Source: Theodoxus fluviatilis (Eukaryota > Mollusca > Gastropoda > Cycloneritida > Neritidae). Taken from it: a stretch of DNA of 50,267 nt. How positions within the stretch are numbered: position 1 is the first letter of the stretch; each line of letters starts with the position of its first letter. A program made the position numbers and the translations under genes. Shown here piece by piece: positions 11,301 through 19,763 of the stretch. The notes beneath the pieces were generated by a model, which was given only the letters and a program-made list of their open reading frames with translations, did not search any database and had not been told where the DNA came from. The stretch covers positions 1 through 50,267 of the forward strand of contig JAWQFJ010016394.1 in the NCBI GenBank assembly GCA_034096865.1. Reading direction: 5' to 3'.

Positions 11301-11310
11301 TCTTAGTGTC

Positions 11311-11720
11311 AAGGTTGGTGTAGGTGGGACAGGGTCGCCACCAACCGGACAGTTATTTTAAAAAAAGGGAAATTCCTTCCTCAGTCACTAATCACATTTA
11401 AGAAAGAAGACGCCATAAACCAAATTTTACATCAAAATAACGCTGAAATGGTCGTTATGGGCAACATTTCCGGACACTGTACCTGAGGTACTCTGTCCGA
11501 TAATTTATGAGCGCTTTAAAGCCACACTCCCTTGATTTGATTTTCGTATTTTGGCACCAAAGTCATCTTCATCCATGCACAAACCATCCCAGAAAATATG
11601 AAACTTATAAATGTTACCGAAGAATTTCAAAATCATTTTTTAATCTATCGGACAGAGTACATCAGGTACAGTGTCCAGAAATGTTGCCCATAACGACCAT
11701 TTCAGCCAAAATAACTGGCT
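11311..11720. repeat. Inverted repeat with about 62-bp arms
   Basis: Left arm 11441-11502 (GCTGAAATGGTCGTTATGGG through CTCTGTCCGATA) is the reverse complement of right arm 11645-11706, with about two mismatches and an approximately 140-bp spacer. A secondary GGACAGTTATTTT / CCAGTTATTTT similarity lies outside the arms. No coding content. Probably a fold-back or MITE relic; I found no target duplication. Confidence 0.7.
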
Positions 11721-11934
11721 CATTACAGATAGATACCTTTCATTATACTTTCTCTCAAATAAACAAAAACTGAGAACAAAAACAATTATTACACATATAA
11801 ACTTAAAAAAACAAAACACACCCCACAGCGGGCTTACAATTAGATCAAGTTCTTCGTTAATCAATTTTTCATCTATTCCAATCTTCCTCCCTCCTTCCTC
11901 GATAGGAAAACAAAAAGGGCAAAGCCCACACGAC

Positions 11935-12180
11935 TCACATGCTGAGAGGATGTGAAAAATGGCTGTTTTTTATACTACATTTACGGCCGATGCGACCTTG
12001 ACCTTGAAGCAAGGTCAAGTCACTGCGTATGTTTTTTGACGCCTTGTCATCATACACCATCATGCCAAATTGGGTGTTGGTAGACTTAATAGTCTCCAAG
12101 AAAAATCCAACGTTAAAGTTTGTTACGGACGACAGGACGCCCGGACGCCCGGACGGACGACACGTGTGACCTAGTATGAA
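11935..12180 (+). repeat. TGACCTTGACCTTGA dispersed repeat, copy A (partial)
   Basis: Contains TGTGAAAAATGGCTGTTTTT, GCGACCTTGACCTTGAAGC followed by AAGGTCAAGTCAC (11992-12023), CATCATACACCATCATGCC and GGACGCCCGGACGCCCGGAC (12131-12150). The same blocks recur in order at 12190-13138 and 17320-17877, so this is a real family. No open frame. Orientation is arbitrary. Confidence 0.8.
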
Positions 12181-13138
12181 AGTATAACATGTGTACTACA
12201 ATGTTATGAAGTTTGGAAGAGTTATCTTCCATAGTTCGGGGTCAAGGTCACTTCAAAATATGTATACAATCCAACTTTAAAGAGCTCCTGTGACCTTGAC
12301 CTTGAAGCAAGGTCAATCAAACTGGTATCAAAAGATAGGGATTACTTTGCCCTATACAACATATATGGTCAAGAGTACAGAGGTGCTGAGTATTGTGTGA
12401 CACAATTATTTCAAAATAAACTTTCTGATACAGTAAATGAGTAATGATACACTCTTCATTTCCCATAAATATGATGCATTATGTGATGTCTAAACTGTAC
12501 AGAAAAGAAAAACTGAATGTAATCTTTAGTTTATCTTTTGTGGCTCTTTTTCTGAATGAGTGGTGGTGTCAAGTTAAGATAAGACTCCAAACTGTCTTCT
12601 TCAAATACAACTAAACTATTCAACACAAAAACTTTATTGCAGCTTCAACATCCAATTATTAATGATATTTGTGCTCCTAGGTCAAGAAGAAATGAAATAA
12701 AACCATAATTGTTAGTCAAATTAGAGGTTAGCATTCGTCTTAACTCAACTTTACACCGCAGCGTCACACTTTCTTTCATTCAAGCTTTCGCGCAAAACAT
12801 GAAAAACATCAAAGTTGAAGAAGATTTATTAAGCATCAAACACATGTGCAGAAACATCGATCTTTTGTCAACAACATGAAATAAGTTTGGATTGTGTGAG
12901 TTGATAGTGTGAGGAGAAAGAGGCTCTGTTTTGAGGAAGGGTAGTGAAATTGGCGTACTCAGCACCTGCGTACTCTTGACCATATAGGTCAGGTATCCAA
13001 TCTCAAAAACTTCAGAGAAAATTGGGAAAATGTGAAAAATGGCTGTTTTTTAGACAACATTTATGGCCCCTGCGACCTTGACCTTGAAACGGCTTAGTAC
13101 ATAGACTCACTTTTGCTTCGCATACATGTGAGTCAAAA
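12181..13138 (+). repeat. TGACCTTGACCTTGA dispersed repeat, copy B, split by insertion
   Basis: The left part (12181-12366: GTTATCTTCCATAGTTC, then ACTTCAAAATATGTATACA, then TGACCTTGACCTTGAAGC, then ACTGGTATCAAAAGATAGGG) matches 17432-17584. The right part (12982-13138) resumes exactly where the left stops and ends in the hairpin GACTCAC...GTGAGTC (13107-13135). The copy at 17320-17877 supplies the uninterrupted (empty) arrangement ATATATAGGTCAGG. A deletion near 13090 removed part of the right half. Confidence 0.8.
12367..12981. mobile_element. 615-bp inverted-terminus element, 4-bp duplication ATAT
   Basis: Left end GGTCAAGAGTACAGAGGTGC, right end (complement) GGTCAAGAGTACGCAGGTGC; about 26 bp of terminal inversion with two mismatches, flanked by ATAT at 12363-12366 and 12982-12985. 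It splits copy B of the TGACCTTGACCTTGA repeat, and the undisturbed copy at 17575-17600 gives the pre-insertion site. The interior has no meaningful open frame, so the element is non-autonomous. The larger element at 29434-31816 has nearly the same termini. Confidence 0.85.
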
Positions 13139-13500
13139 ACTGACCCTTAATATAGGATCGCAATCCATTCACGCACAAAGAAAACGTTCTGCAAATGCTG
13201 CAGCAGAACTCAAACTACATGTGCGAAAATGTCCCCAAAATGCTGAGTCAGCAAGTGCTGACACCGCACAATGCTTAAAGATGCATCATGCCGGACATTA
13301 AAAGAAAACAGAAGTGGACTTTTAAAAATCACTACATATAATTTAAGTCATGACAGATTTCTCTTTAATTTTCCCCAAAATTAAAAATAATAAAACTGAG
13401 TCGTGACCCAGCTTTATAAAGCGCTTGTCGCGCCATGCGTTTTGGCACACTGACATTCTATGTCAAACCATTTGAAATGCCCCCTTTCCCTCTGGGGATT
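13139..13500. other. No gene recognised
   Basis: A 62-codon + frame (13113-13301) is rich in basic and Ala residues (AQRKRSANAAAELK), vaguely like low-complexity repeats upstream of Helitron helicases. The resemblance is too weak to call. The remainder is AT-rich with no features. Confidence 0.4.
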
Positions 13501-13503
13501 CAA

Positions 13504-13925
13504 TTAAAACGTATGTTGCATAGATGCTGCGCTTGAAAGGAGTTCTGGGACAAAACAATCAACAGCCATGTCTATGTCACTGTTCAACATCTGAAAGACT
13601 TGATGAAGGCAAATCTTCAACTGGGGTGTCTCCAGATTTTGCTTGACCTCGTTAGCTTTCTCCTCATCCCAGATAAATTTAGTAAAAGTTTTCCTGGAAG
13701 AGGGACATGGGACAGTGCCCGTGCCAAAACAAAATTCTAGTGGTATATGACTGCACAGGATGCTGTCCCCCACTTCAAATTCCATCTGCATGTCCTGGCA
13801 TTAAAGTCACCACAGATCAGCATAGATGCGCTAGAGTATTCCTCTTGCAATCTAAGCAGCTCCTCTCCAATAGTAAAATATTGCATCTGGTCTCTTTGGC
13901 ATTGTAATAAAAACTGCTGGCGCTG
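13504..13925 (-). pseudogene. LINE endonuclease C-terminal fragment
   Basis: The minus strand reads EELLRLQEEYSSASMLICGD then FNAR (the GDFNAR motif of APE-type endonucleases, about 13795-13870). After a frameshift it reads GDSILCSHIPLEFCFG, then KTFTKFIWDEEKANEVKQNL and LKICLHQVFQMLNSDIDMAV (13530-13680). The W..E....... linker after the endonuclease is typical of LINE ORF2. No RT domain follows within reach, so this is an isolated fragment; which LINE family it came from is unclear. Confidence 0.7.
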
Positions 13926-13949
13926 AACCTCCAGGTTTTGGCATTTAAA

Positions 13950-14135
13950 AAAAGATCGGGTTCGAACCCGCAACCTGTCGAGAAAAGAGGGGGAAAACAC
14001 ACACACACATAAAAACACAAAAAACCACAACCTCTCGAAAAAAGAGAAGAAAAAAAAGTTTCAGCGCAGAATCAAACCTGGTCATGCATGACCAAGAGTC
14101 GAACGCTCTACCAGCTGAGCCATTAGAGAATTGCT
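13950..14135 (-). mobile_element. tRNA-derived SINE-like region
   Basis: Minus strand 14060-14130 reads a tRNA-like 5' region: box A-like TGGCTCAGCTGGTAGAGCG, an anticodon-arm relic around GACTCTTGGTC, and box B-like GGTTTGATTCT. Positions 13955-13980 hold a second T-arm-like GGGTTCGAACCCG. The anticodon stem is mispaired and no good acceptor stem forms, so this is not a working tRNA. Pol III SINE head is the best reading; a Lys(CTT)-like ancestor is only a guess. Confidence 0.6.
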
Positions 14136-14455
14136 ATGACGGAGTGTTTGTAAAGCATGTAAATCCATTTCTAAGCTATCGGCCCAGGAACAATCAACCA
14201 TATATTTTAAACATGATGGATAGGTTCAGGAAGCTCCTATTATGACATGTTTTGCTTTCCTTTGGCATGTCATAGACGCTGAATTAACACTCACACAGTC
14301 ACACAGAGGAGGAAGTGTATTATAGATGTTCAACCCAGACATGTGCATTCGTACTCATTCAGTGATTCACGCACACACCGTGTGTGGTTACCGTGGTTAC
14401 GTTGTGTTTTCTTCACGTAGACACTAATCTATATCTAAATACGTGGAGTAGATAG
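14136..14455. other. Unassigned sequence before Harbinger remnant
   Basis: About 320 bp without a recognised gene. It probably includes the left part of the Harbinger-type element, but no GGGCCCGTATTC-type terminal repeat was found here, so the left end seems lost or eroded. Confidence 0.4.
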
Positions 14456-14461
14456 AAAAAA

Positions 14462-14662
14462 ATGGCTAGCAAGAAAAAAGAGAGAAAGGCAAGGGCAAAA
14501 AACTTCAGTGAAACTGAAATGAGTGTGTTGGTCCTGAAATGCGCCGCTTACATAAAATCTAAGCGCAAGAAGGACTTGCAGGACGGGCGTGAGGCTGGTG
14601 TTGAGGAAGAATGTGAAGTAGACGTGCTTGCGAACGTGGAAGAATGTGGAGGTGGTTTGTAA
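14462..14662 (+). CDS. Myb/SANT-like Harbinger partner protein, truncated (66 aa)
   Basis: Starts MASKKKERKARAKNFSETEM, followed by VLVLKCAAYIKSKRKK. This is the basic leader plus first helix of the Myb/SANT-like DNA-binding proteins that accompany Harbinger transposases and help them reach the nucleus and the DNA ends. The rest of the three-helix domain is missing: after about residue 38 the sequence becomes acidic (EEECEVDVLANVEECG) and ends at 14662. ATG context after an A-rich stretch is plausible. Assignment rests on the neighbouring HARBI1 start and tail-to-tail layout; the protein alone would be ambiguous. Confidence 0.55.
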   Translation: MASKKKERKARAKNFSETEMSVLVLKCAAYIKSKRKKDLQDGREAGVEEECEVDVLANVEECGGGL

Positions 14663-14785
14663 CTTTGTTCATGTAGCAAAGAACGTGTATGATTACTTGT
14701 GTTTGTGAGTGTAGATTGTCTATGAAAGAATGTGTAGAGTTAACACGTGCAAAATGCGTGATAGCGTCATAAGTGCCTGACGACG

Positions 14786-15004
14786 TCATTCTTTCGGTTG
14801 CTGTGCCTTTGAATAATTCTGGGTTCGACGGATTTCTTTATGGATCTCGTCGGTGATGGCCAAGATTTCCTTTCGATGGAATCGAAACTTTCTGAACACC
14901 TCTTCATCATTAAATACTTCTAACGGGTGCCTTCGGTCTCGGAATACTCGGTTTTTCCTTAACAGATTGTCATGAATTCGTTTCTTAAGCACAATCGCTG
15001 CCAT
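14786..15004 (-). pseudogene. HARBI1-like: HARBI1-like transposase, N-terminal 72 aa only
   Basis: Reads MAAIVLKKRIHDNLLRKNRV, then FRDRRHPLEVFNDEEVFRKF and RFHRKEILAITDEIHKEI. This is the N-terminus of Harbinger transposase-derived nucleases (basic leader, R.RHPLE...D.E...RFRF.R..IL.I.DEI). Full proteins are about 350 residues with a DDE nuclease; here the frame stops after QQPKE and no nuclease motifs follow, consistent with an internal deletion joining it to the Myb-like gene. ATG at 15004 is the natural start and lies about 180 bp inside the right terminus. Confidence 0.85.
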
Positions 15005-15202
15005 CTTGCCTCTCTCGATAACCCCGGTTTATCTATTTATCTTGCCGACTTCGGGAGAATAGTTTAACACTCTGCTTTGACGCGAGTTTAGGGCTAAATC
15101 GCCGTCATGAGTTGGAGAATTTAAACCGAAGTCAAGATAAATTGGGGATAGGAGATAAATCGAGTGTTAAAAAGATAAATCGCCGTCGTGAATACGGGCC
15201 CT

Positions 15203-15470
15203 GAGGACATATCTATCTATCTAAATTAATTCTCCTATAAACTGTCCTCGCAAATGACGTCACGTTATTGATGACGTCGCACATGTTGGAATTTCGCCAT
15301 TGCATCAAATTGCCTACCTCCCCAGGTGTTTCGAAATTCTTTTGTCCTGTAATATAGGATCGAAATTGTACTTGCAAATGACGTAACGTTATTAATGACG
15401 TCAAATTTGGCTATTCCGTCAATTGTCATTTCAATCATTTTTCGACCGGTAATTTCGAGAATACGACCTT
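15203..15470. repeat. Repeat with duplicated CRE-like block
   Basis: GCAAATGACGTCACGTTATT (15249-15268) recurs as GCAAATGACGTAACGTTATT (15375-15394); each is followed by RATGACGTC. The spacing is 126 bp. The first contains a perfect TGACGTCA palindrome. No coding content seen. Confidence 0.7.
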
Positions 15471-15613
15471 AAAAAACCACTTTCTCTTCAAGCCTCGATT
15501 CTGAAAATTTGATACATTCAATCGGACCTAACTTCCAGTTAGTGTGCAAAATCTCAAGGAAATCCGTCCAGTAGTTTTTGAGATATAAGCCGTGGAGACG
15601 GGACAGACAGACA

Positions 15614-15659
<46 letters not shown>

Positions 15660-15665
15660 GATAAA
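15471..15665. repeat. Repeat tail with (AC)n microsatellite
   Basis: AATCCGTCCAGTAGTTTTTG, then GAGACGGGACAGACAGACAG, then (AC)n 15616-15654 and GACAGATA. I associate this GTCCAGTAGTTTTTGAGAT...GACAGACAGAC module with a common dispersed invertebrate repeat; the family is not named here. Confidence 0.7.
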
Positions 15666-16145
15666 GTCTGTAGGACCTCCAGTAAACCTGGAGGGATAAG
15701 GGGAGTCTATCGGTGGGTAGTACATGCAAATTATCAAAACATGGGTCGCATAATATTTAGGTATTCTAACATGCTGTCATGTGCACATTTGACTTCAAGC
15801 ACATGGTGGGCGAGGGATTTTTAAACAAATATTACTACTCCACCCGATCTACGTCCAAATTGTGAAAGCTTAACTGCCGGTGCATGAAAAACCAAGTTGT
15901 CAACGTAAAATAAACTAAAATCTAAGTCTCGAGGAGTACATGTTTCTAAAAGACAACATATGTCAAAACACGTTATATTATATATGGGTATCAGGCTTTA
16001 GACTTTACAAATTTTTCCTACCAAAATACATGTGACCTTGACCCAAGGTCAAGGTCATCCAAGGTCATGCAACACAAAGCTGTTAATTCAAGACATAGGA
16101 AGCACAATGGTGCTTATTGACACTTTCTACCATGAGATGGTCACT
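15666..16145. other. Unassigned, contains TGACCTTGACC-type fragment
   Basis: 16030-16068 holds TGTGACCTTGACCCAAGGTC followed by AAGGTCATCCAAGGTCATG, three clustered AGGTCA-type half-sites related to the dispersed repeats at 11935-13138 and 17320-17877. The rest is featureless and AT-rich. Confidence 0.5.
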
Positions 16146-16862
16146 TATAATTTATTATACTTATAAAGCGCCTTTCCCGAGGTTCTAAGCGCGTAACAGA
16201 TATACATACATATACAAAAATAAACATACAACACACAGTCTATACATTTAGTCATCCAGTCATAGTCAAACACATGCATTCAGATGTACACAGTCAGACT
16301 GACAATATACTATACAAATATTTACACAGATGTCAAGATGTACGTGGGGGTAGAGGAGGGGGGGGGGGGGTGCGGCAGGATTCTAACAAATTCACAAGTA
16401 ATATTGCTGAAAAAGGTAGGTTTTGAGGTTGGATTTGAAGCAAGAGATGGAGGTAGAGTGTCGGATATTGTGAGGGAGAGAATTCCACAGTTGAGGGCCT
16501 TAGTATGAGAAAGAGCGAAAGCCATGAGTTCTGCGCTTGAAGCGACCTTGGCGGAGGAGTCAAGTGTCAGCAGAAGAGCGGAGTGAGCGAGAAGGGGTGT
16601 ACAGAGAGACCAGATCAGAGAGATAGGCAGGTGCAGATTCAGAGATGATGTTGTAGCAGAGACATGCAGTCTTATACTTGATACGTTCACAAACAGGCAG
16701 ACAGTGGAGATCTTTCATGAGAGGAGTGCAGGGTTGTCGGTGACGCGCTCTAAAAATGAGGCGGGCGGCACAGTGTTGGACTTTCTGCAGAGGTTGGAGA
16801 GTAGAGTCAGGGCAGCCTATCAAAAGAGAGTTGCAATAATCTAATCTGGACAGAATGCAGGA
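16146..16862 (-). mobile_element. LINE-C type (L2/Rex-like) 3' portion
   Basis: The minus strand reads SRLDYCNSLLIGCPDSTLQP, then VQHCAARLIFRARHRQPCTP, then LHCLPVCERIKYKTACLCYN and SLYTPSRSLRSSADT (16563-16860). After a frame change it reads FKRRTHGFRSFS...PQLWN (16430-16560). This is the RT C-terminal domain of L2/Rex/CR1-like LINEs. The 3' end has the characteristic ...GCGCTTTATAAG-type motif (16150-16175). A G-run (16365-16376) interrupts the UTR. The 5' side is cut by the next LINE's tail at 16864. Confidence 0.8.
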
Positions 16863-17320
16863 AGTATGTATGTATGTATGTATTTTCATTTTTACTGCGC
16901 CATTATCACGATAAACATGCTCATGGCGCGACAAGACGAAATAAACAAGTTTTGAGGCTAGTTTTAAATGCGGCCAAGGATGGACTAACCCTCAGACCCT
17001 CAGGAAGTTGGTTCCAGAGTCTCGGTCCAACAACGCTGAAGGAGCGGTCACCGAAGCTCCGTAACCTTGTTTGTGGGACAATCAATAGTCTTCTTTTTGA
17101 GGAACGGAGATTCCTTGTGGGGTTGTGAGGTCTAAGGAGTTCTCCGAGGTAGGTTGGAAGTGACCAGAGTTTTAGTAGCATCTACTGTGAGAAATTTTCT
17201 GATAGAACTAATTCTTCTGATCTGGAAGTAGCAGGTCTGACATACTGCAGCTATGTGTTGTTTCATTGACATGCTAGAGTCCATGATGAAACCGAGGTTT
17301 CTGGCACTTTTAGTGGTTCA
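16863..17320 (-). mobile_element. Second LINE 3' portion, internally deleted
   Basis: Tail (TATG)n at 16864-16884. The minus strand then reads VPQTRLRSFGDRSFSVVGPR followed by LWNQLPEGLRVSPSLAAFKT (16930-17080), preceded by ARNLGFIMDSSMSMKQHIAA and VCQTCYFQIRRI (17200-17310). Those two blocks are normally separated by well over 100 residues (the SRLDYCNSLL...IKYK part), so the middle of the RT C-terminus is deleted. The copy looks inserted next to or into the 5' side of the LINE at 16146-16862. Confidence 0.75.
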
Positions 17321-17877
17321 CTACCCCATTTTGGTCACATTTCATAAGGGTCAAAGTGACCTTGACCTTGATGATATGTGACCAAATGTGTCTCATGATG
17401 AAAGCATAGCAAGTGCCCCACATAATTATTAAGTTTGACAGTTATCTTCCATAGTTCAGGGTCAGGGTCACTTCAAAATATGTATACAATCCAACTTTGA
17501 AGAGCTCCTGTGACCTTGACCTTAAAGCAAGGTCAACCAAACTGGTATCAAAAGATAGGGATTACTTTGCCCTAAATACCATATATAGGTCAGGTATCCA
17601 ATCTCAAATTCTTCAGAGAAAATTGAGAAAATGTGAAAAATGACTGTTTTTTAGACAACATTTATTGCTCCTGCGACCTTGACCTTGAAGCAAGGACAAG
17701 TCACTATGTATGTTTTTTTAGGCCTTGTCATCATACACCATCATGCCACATTTGGTATTGATAGACTTAATAGTCTCCGAGAAAAATCCAACGTTAAAGT
17801 TTTCGGACGCCCGGACGCCCGGACGGACGAAAAGGGTGAGTACCTAGACTCACTTTTGCTTTGCATGTGAGTCAAAA
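17321..17877 (+). repeat. TGACCTTGACCTTGA dispersed repeat, copy C (most complete)
   Basis: Contains in order TGACCTTGACCTTGA (17357-17371), ACTTCAAAATATGTATACA (17470-17488), TGACCTTGACCTTAAAGC (17511-17528), ATATATAGGTCAGG, TGCGACCTTGACCTTGAAGC (17672-17691), the GGACGCCCGGACGCCCGGAC block (17804-17823) and the terminal hairpin GACTCAC...GTGAGTC (17848-17874). Provides the uninterrupted version of copy B. Non-coding; class (SINE or MITE) unresolved. Confidence 0.8.
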
Positions 17878-18014
17878 AACCATGAATCATCTGAGGCTCC
17901 TCAGAGACCCCAAGCCAGTTAAGAACTTCCAGTCCCCCCCATCTCCATCATTGCTGAATGCTTCGTCCACAACCAGCTTTAGCCTACTTCTGCCATGGGA
18001 TTTCTGACCCAGAT

Positions 18015-18698
18015 CAAAGATTATAGGTTACACAAAGATAGTTCATGCCGAGCTTTTGCTCTTTGAAGTTACAAGCAGCTCAAATTGCAGCGCCCCAAGC
18101 GGCAAGCACCGAAGGGTTAGCTTCTGCGCATGTGCGTGATATTGTAGTCCGTTTCAACATTGCACATTTAAAATGGTGGACATAGTCTCGCTTCGCGCAG
18201 AAAAAGCTGAATTTGGGGACACTAGAAACCCCATCCAAAGAAAATGTAAACCATGAACAGCATTAATTTATCAAAGCTGTATGTTGAATGCATCAAAAGG
18301 TATTGAAAGCTCCTACTTTTTAACAATCGAAATGCAGGTCACTCGCAGAACCACGTGTGCACGGGTCGATGTGATTGCAACGTTTGGTGACCCTGTTCTC
18401 TCTGTGTTAAAAATTATTATTCTTCAAATCGGTCAAATAGCGACGTCACTCGTTCTTCAACCTTGGTAGTTGATGACGTTATCGGAAATTTTAGAATTAG
18501 TGGTCACTCGAAAACCTGTGTTTTTCCACCATGTTTGTGCGAAGTCTCCACTAAATCCTATAATCATGTGACTAAATACAGTGCAATGTTGAAACGCTCT
18601 ATAGTTTACCCTTCGGTGCTGTCCGCTTGGGGCGCAACGTGTCTCGACCCTCACGAGAATGAGCTAATGAACTATCTTTGTGTAACCTATAATCTTTG
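18015..18698. mobile_element. 684-bp inverted-repeat element, 7-bp duplication CCCAGAT
   Basis: The left end 18015-18046 and right end 18667-18698 are perfect 32-bp inverted repeats beginning CAAAGATTATAGGTTACACA. Weaker inverted homology continues inward (GCGCCCCAAGCGG, GCACCGAAGGGT, CGTTTCAACATTGCAC on both sides). CCCAGAT flanks it at 18008-18014 and 18699-18705. Allowing one base of slippage the duplication could be 8 bp (CCCAGATC), which with CAAAG ends would fit hAT. The interior is non-coding. Confidence 0.85.
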
Positions 18699-18705
18699 CC
18701 CAGAT

Positions 18706-19485
18706 CAAGAGGTGCACACTTTCATTAGGGCTCTGGGTTCCCTCAAAGGCATATTTCACCAGAAGATCGTCTGAACTGATTTATACAAATACTGGTTTTT
18801 AACACCTGAAGCACACGGTTTGGAAGAACTCGCACTTTGGCCTATTCCTCATTGCCCTTTGGGGCTGGGCAACAGCCACCTCTATCATCACGGTTTTGGG
18901 ATCAGTGTTTATACCTTTACCCCTTGTTGTCCTCATTGTCACCTTGTATTCCTCTTTCTTTCTTCTCTGACATCTGCTTGAAATTCTTTGAACATTTTTA
19001 AGAGCTCTGGCAAGTTGAAAGATTAAGGGTTAAAATAGTCATCACTACTCTCTTCATGTTTCCCTTATTCCTCACACTGCACTTTACTGTGGCCCCATGG
19101 TGCACCTGAATCCTTTTGATTTCATGACGTGGTAAACCTGAATGTCCCTTTATTCATCTGATGACCTTTGCAATAATGGGGAATCCTTGTCTGCAGTACA
19201 CTGGGGTAAAACTGCAACTGCTATTATTTTTTTCTGGCAGCTCCGCAATGCTCTGCCTATATTCTGTCACCCTGTCAGATTCCCGTCTCTCCCGTATCCC
19301 CTCAAGGGCATCCCTGCAATCCTTGATAGTAAGCTCTTGCTGATCTGAAGGTGGTGGAGTTATCATCTTGGCACCATTGTGGGTGTTGCTTCAAGATCAC
19401 CCTGTGATGTTAGAGGGGAATGACTGGTTGCATCGTCTGCAACCATAGCTCAGCTTGCCTACAGGAGAAGTCAAAGGTCACATCT
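18706..19485. other. No gene recognised
   Basis: About 780 bp with no repeats or convincing coding similarity. Open frames of 60-70 codons near 19142-19366 on both strands have no recognisable features. Confidence 0.5.
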
Positions 19486-19500
19486 ACCACAGCTATGGGA

Positions 19501-19609
19501 TGGATGGATGGATGGATTTTAAGGGCCTATCAGCCTTGTAGGCTATATAAGGCCACAATGTTAAGAAACACCCATCTTTAACAAAGTATTAAAACTCTTC
19601 ACAACAGTG
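19501..19609 (-). mobile_element. 109-bp 5'-truncated LINE/SINE insertion, 15-bp duplication
   Basis: Flanked by a perfect 15-bp direct repeat ACCACAGCTATGGGA (19486-19500 and 19610-19624). The left end is a TGGATGGATGGATGGA tail, followed by GGCCTATCAGCCTTGTAGGC, the same 3' motif as the copy at 42374-42560. Minus orientation with tail plus variable-length duplication is the signature of target-primed reverse transcription. Only the 3' end was inserted. Confidence 0.9.
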
Positions 19610-19763
19610 ACCACAGCTATGGGAACTGATTATGCAACAACACATATATTCCATTGTATCTTCATGCTGAGAAGCAAAATTTTGTGGCTGCTTCAATATC
19701 GGAATTTTCAAATGGAACAGTTTGAAGTACACTTTGCTCTTTCTTGACCTAGTGAATTTCTGT

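Larger units (their letters stand above)
7808..11310 (-). mobile_element. LINE-A, longest copy, nested element inside
   Basis: The minus-strand LINE runs from about 11310 (5' side) to a (TCAA)n-type tail at 7808-7828. Before the tail is the same GAGGCCGACGACCC-type 3' motif seen in the other LINE-A ends. The 3' UTR (7829-8816) was split by the inverted-repeat element at 8128-8781. Coding relics run from 11300 to the stop at 8817-8819. The RT domain also holds a 66-bp tandem expansion (10643-10977). Its own 5' end is not identifiable; sequence before about 11310 no longer looks LINE-like. Confidence 0.85.
14456..15202. mobile_element. Internally deleted PIF/Harbinger transposon
   Basis: Two gene starts face each other: a basic Myb/SANT-partner-like ORF on + (14462) and the N-terminus of a HARBI1-like transposase on - (15004). 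The right terminus ends with GGGCCCGTATTCACGACGG on the minus strand (15183-15201), a typical Harbinger end. A GACGGCGATTTA motif (minus strand) recurs at 15098-15109 and 15177-15188 as a subterminal repeat. The nuclease core (DDE) is absent, so this is a deletion derivative that could only move in trans. Confidence 0.8.

Noticed and set aside
13113..13301. Helitron-associated basic protein
   Set aside because: Only compositional resemblance, with no Rep or helicase motif nearby.
14060..14130. Functional tRNA gene (minus strand)
   Set aside because: Box A and box B are recognisable, but the anticodon and acceptor stems do not pair; a SINE head is more likely.
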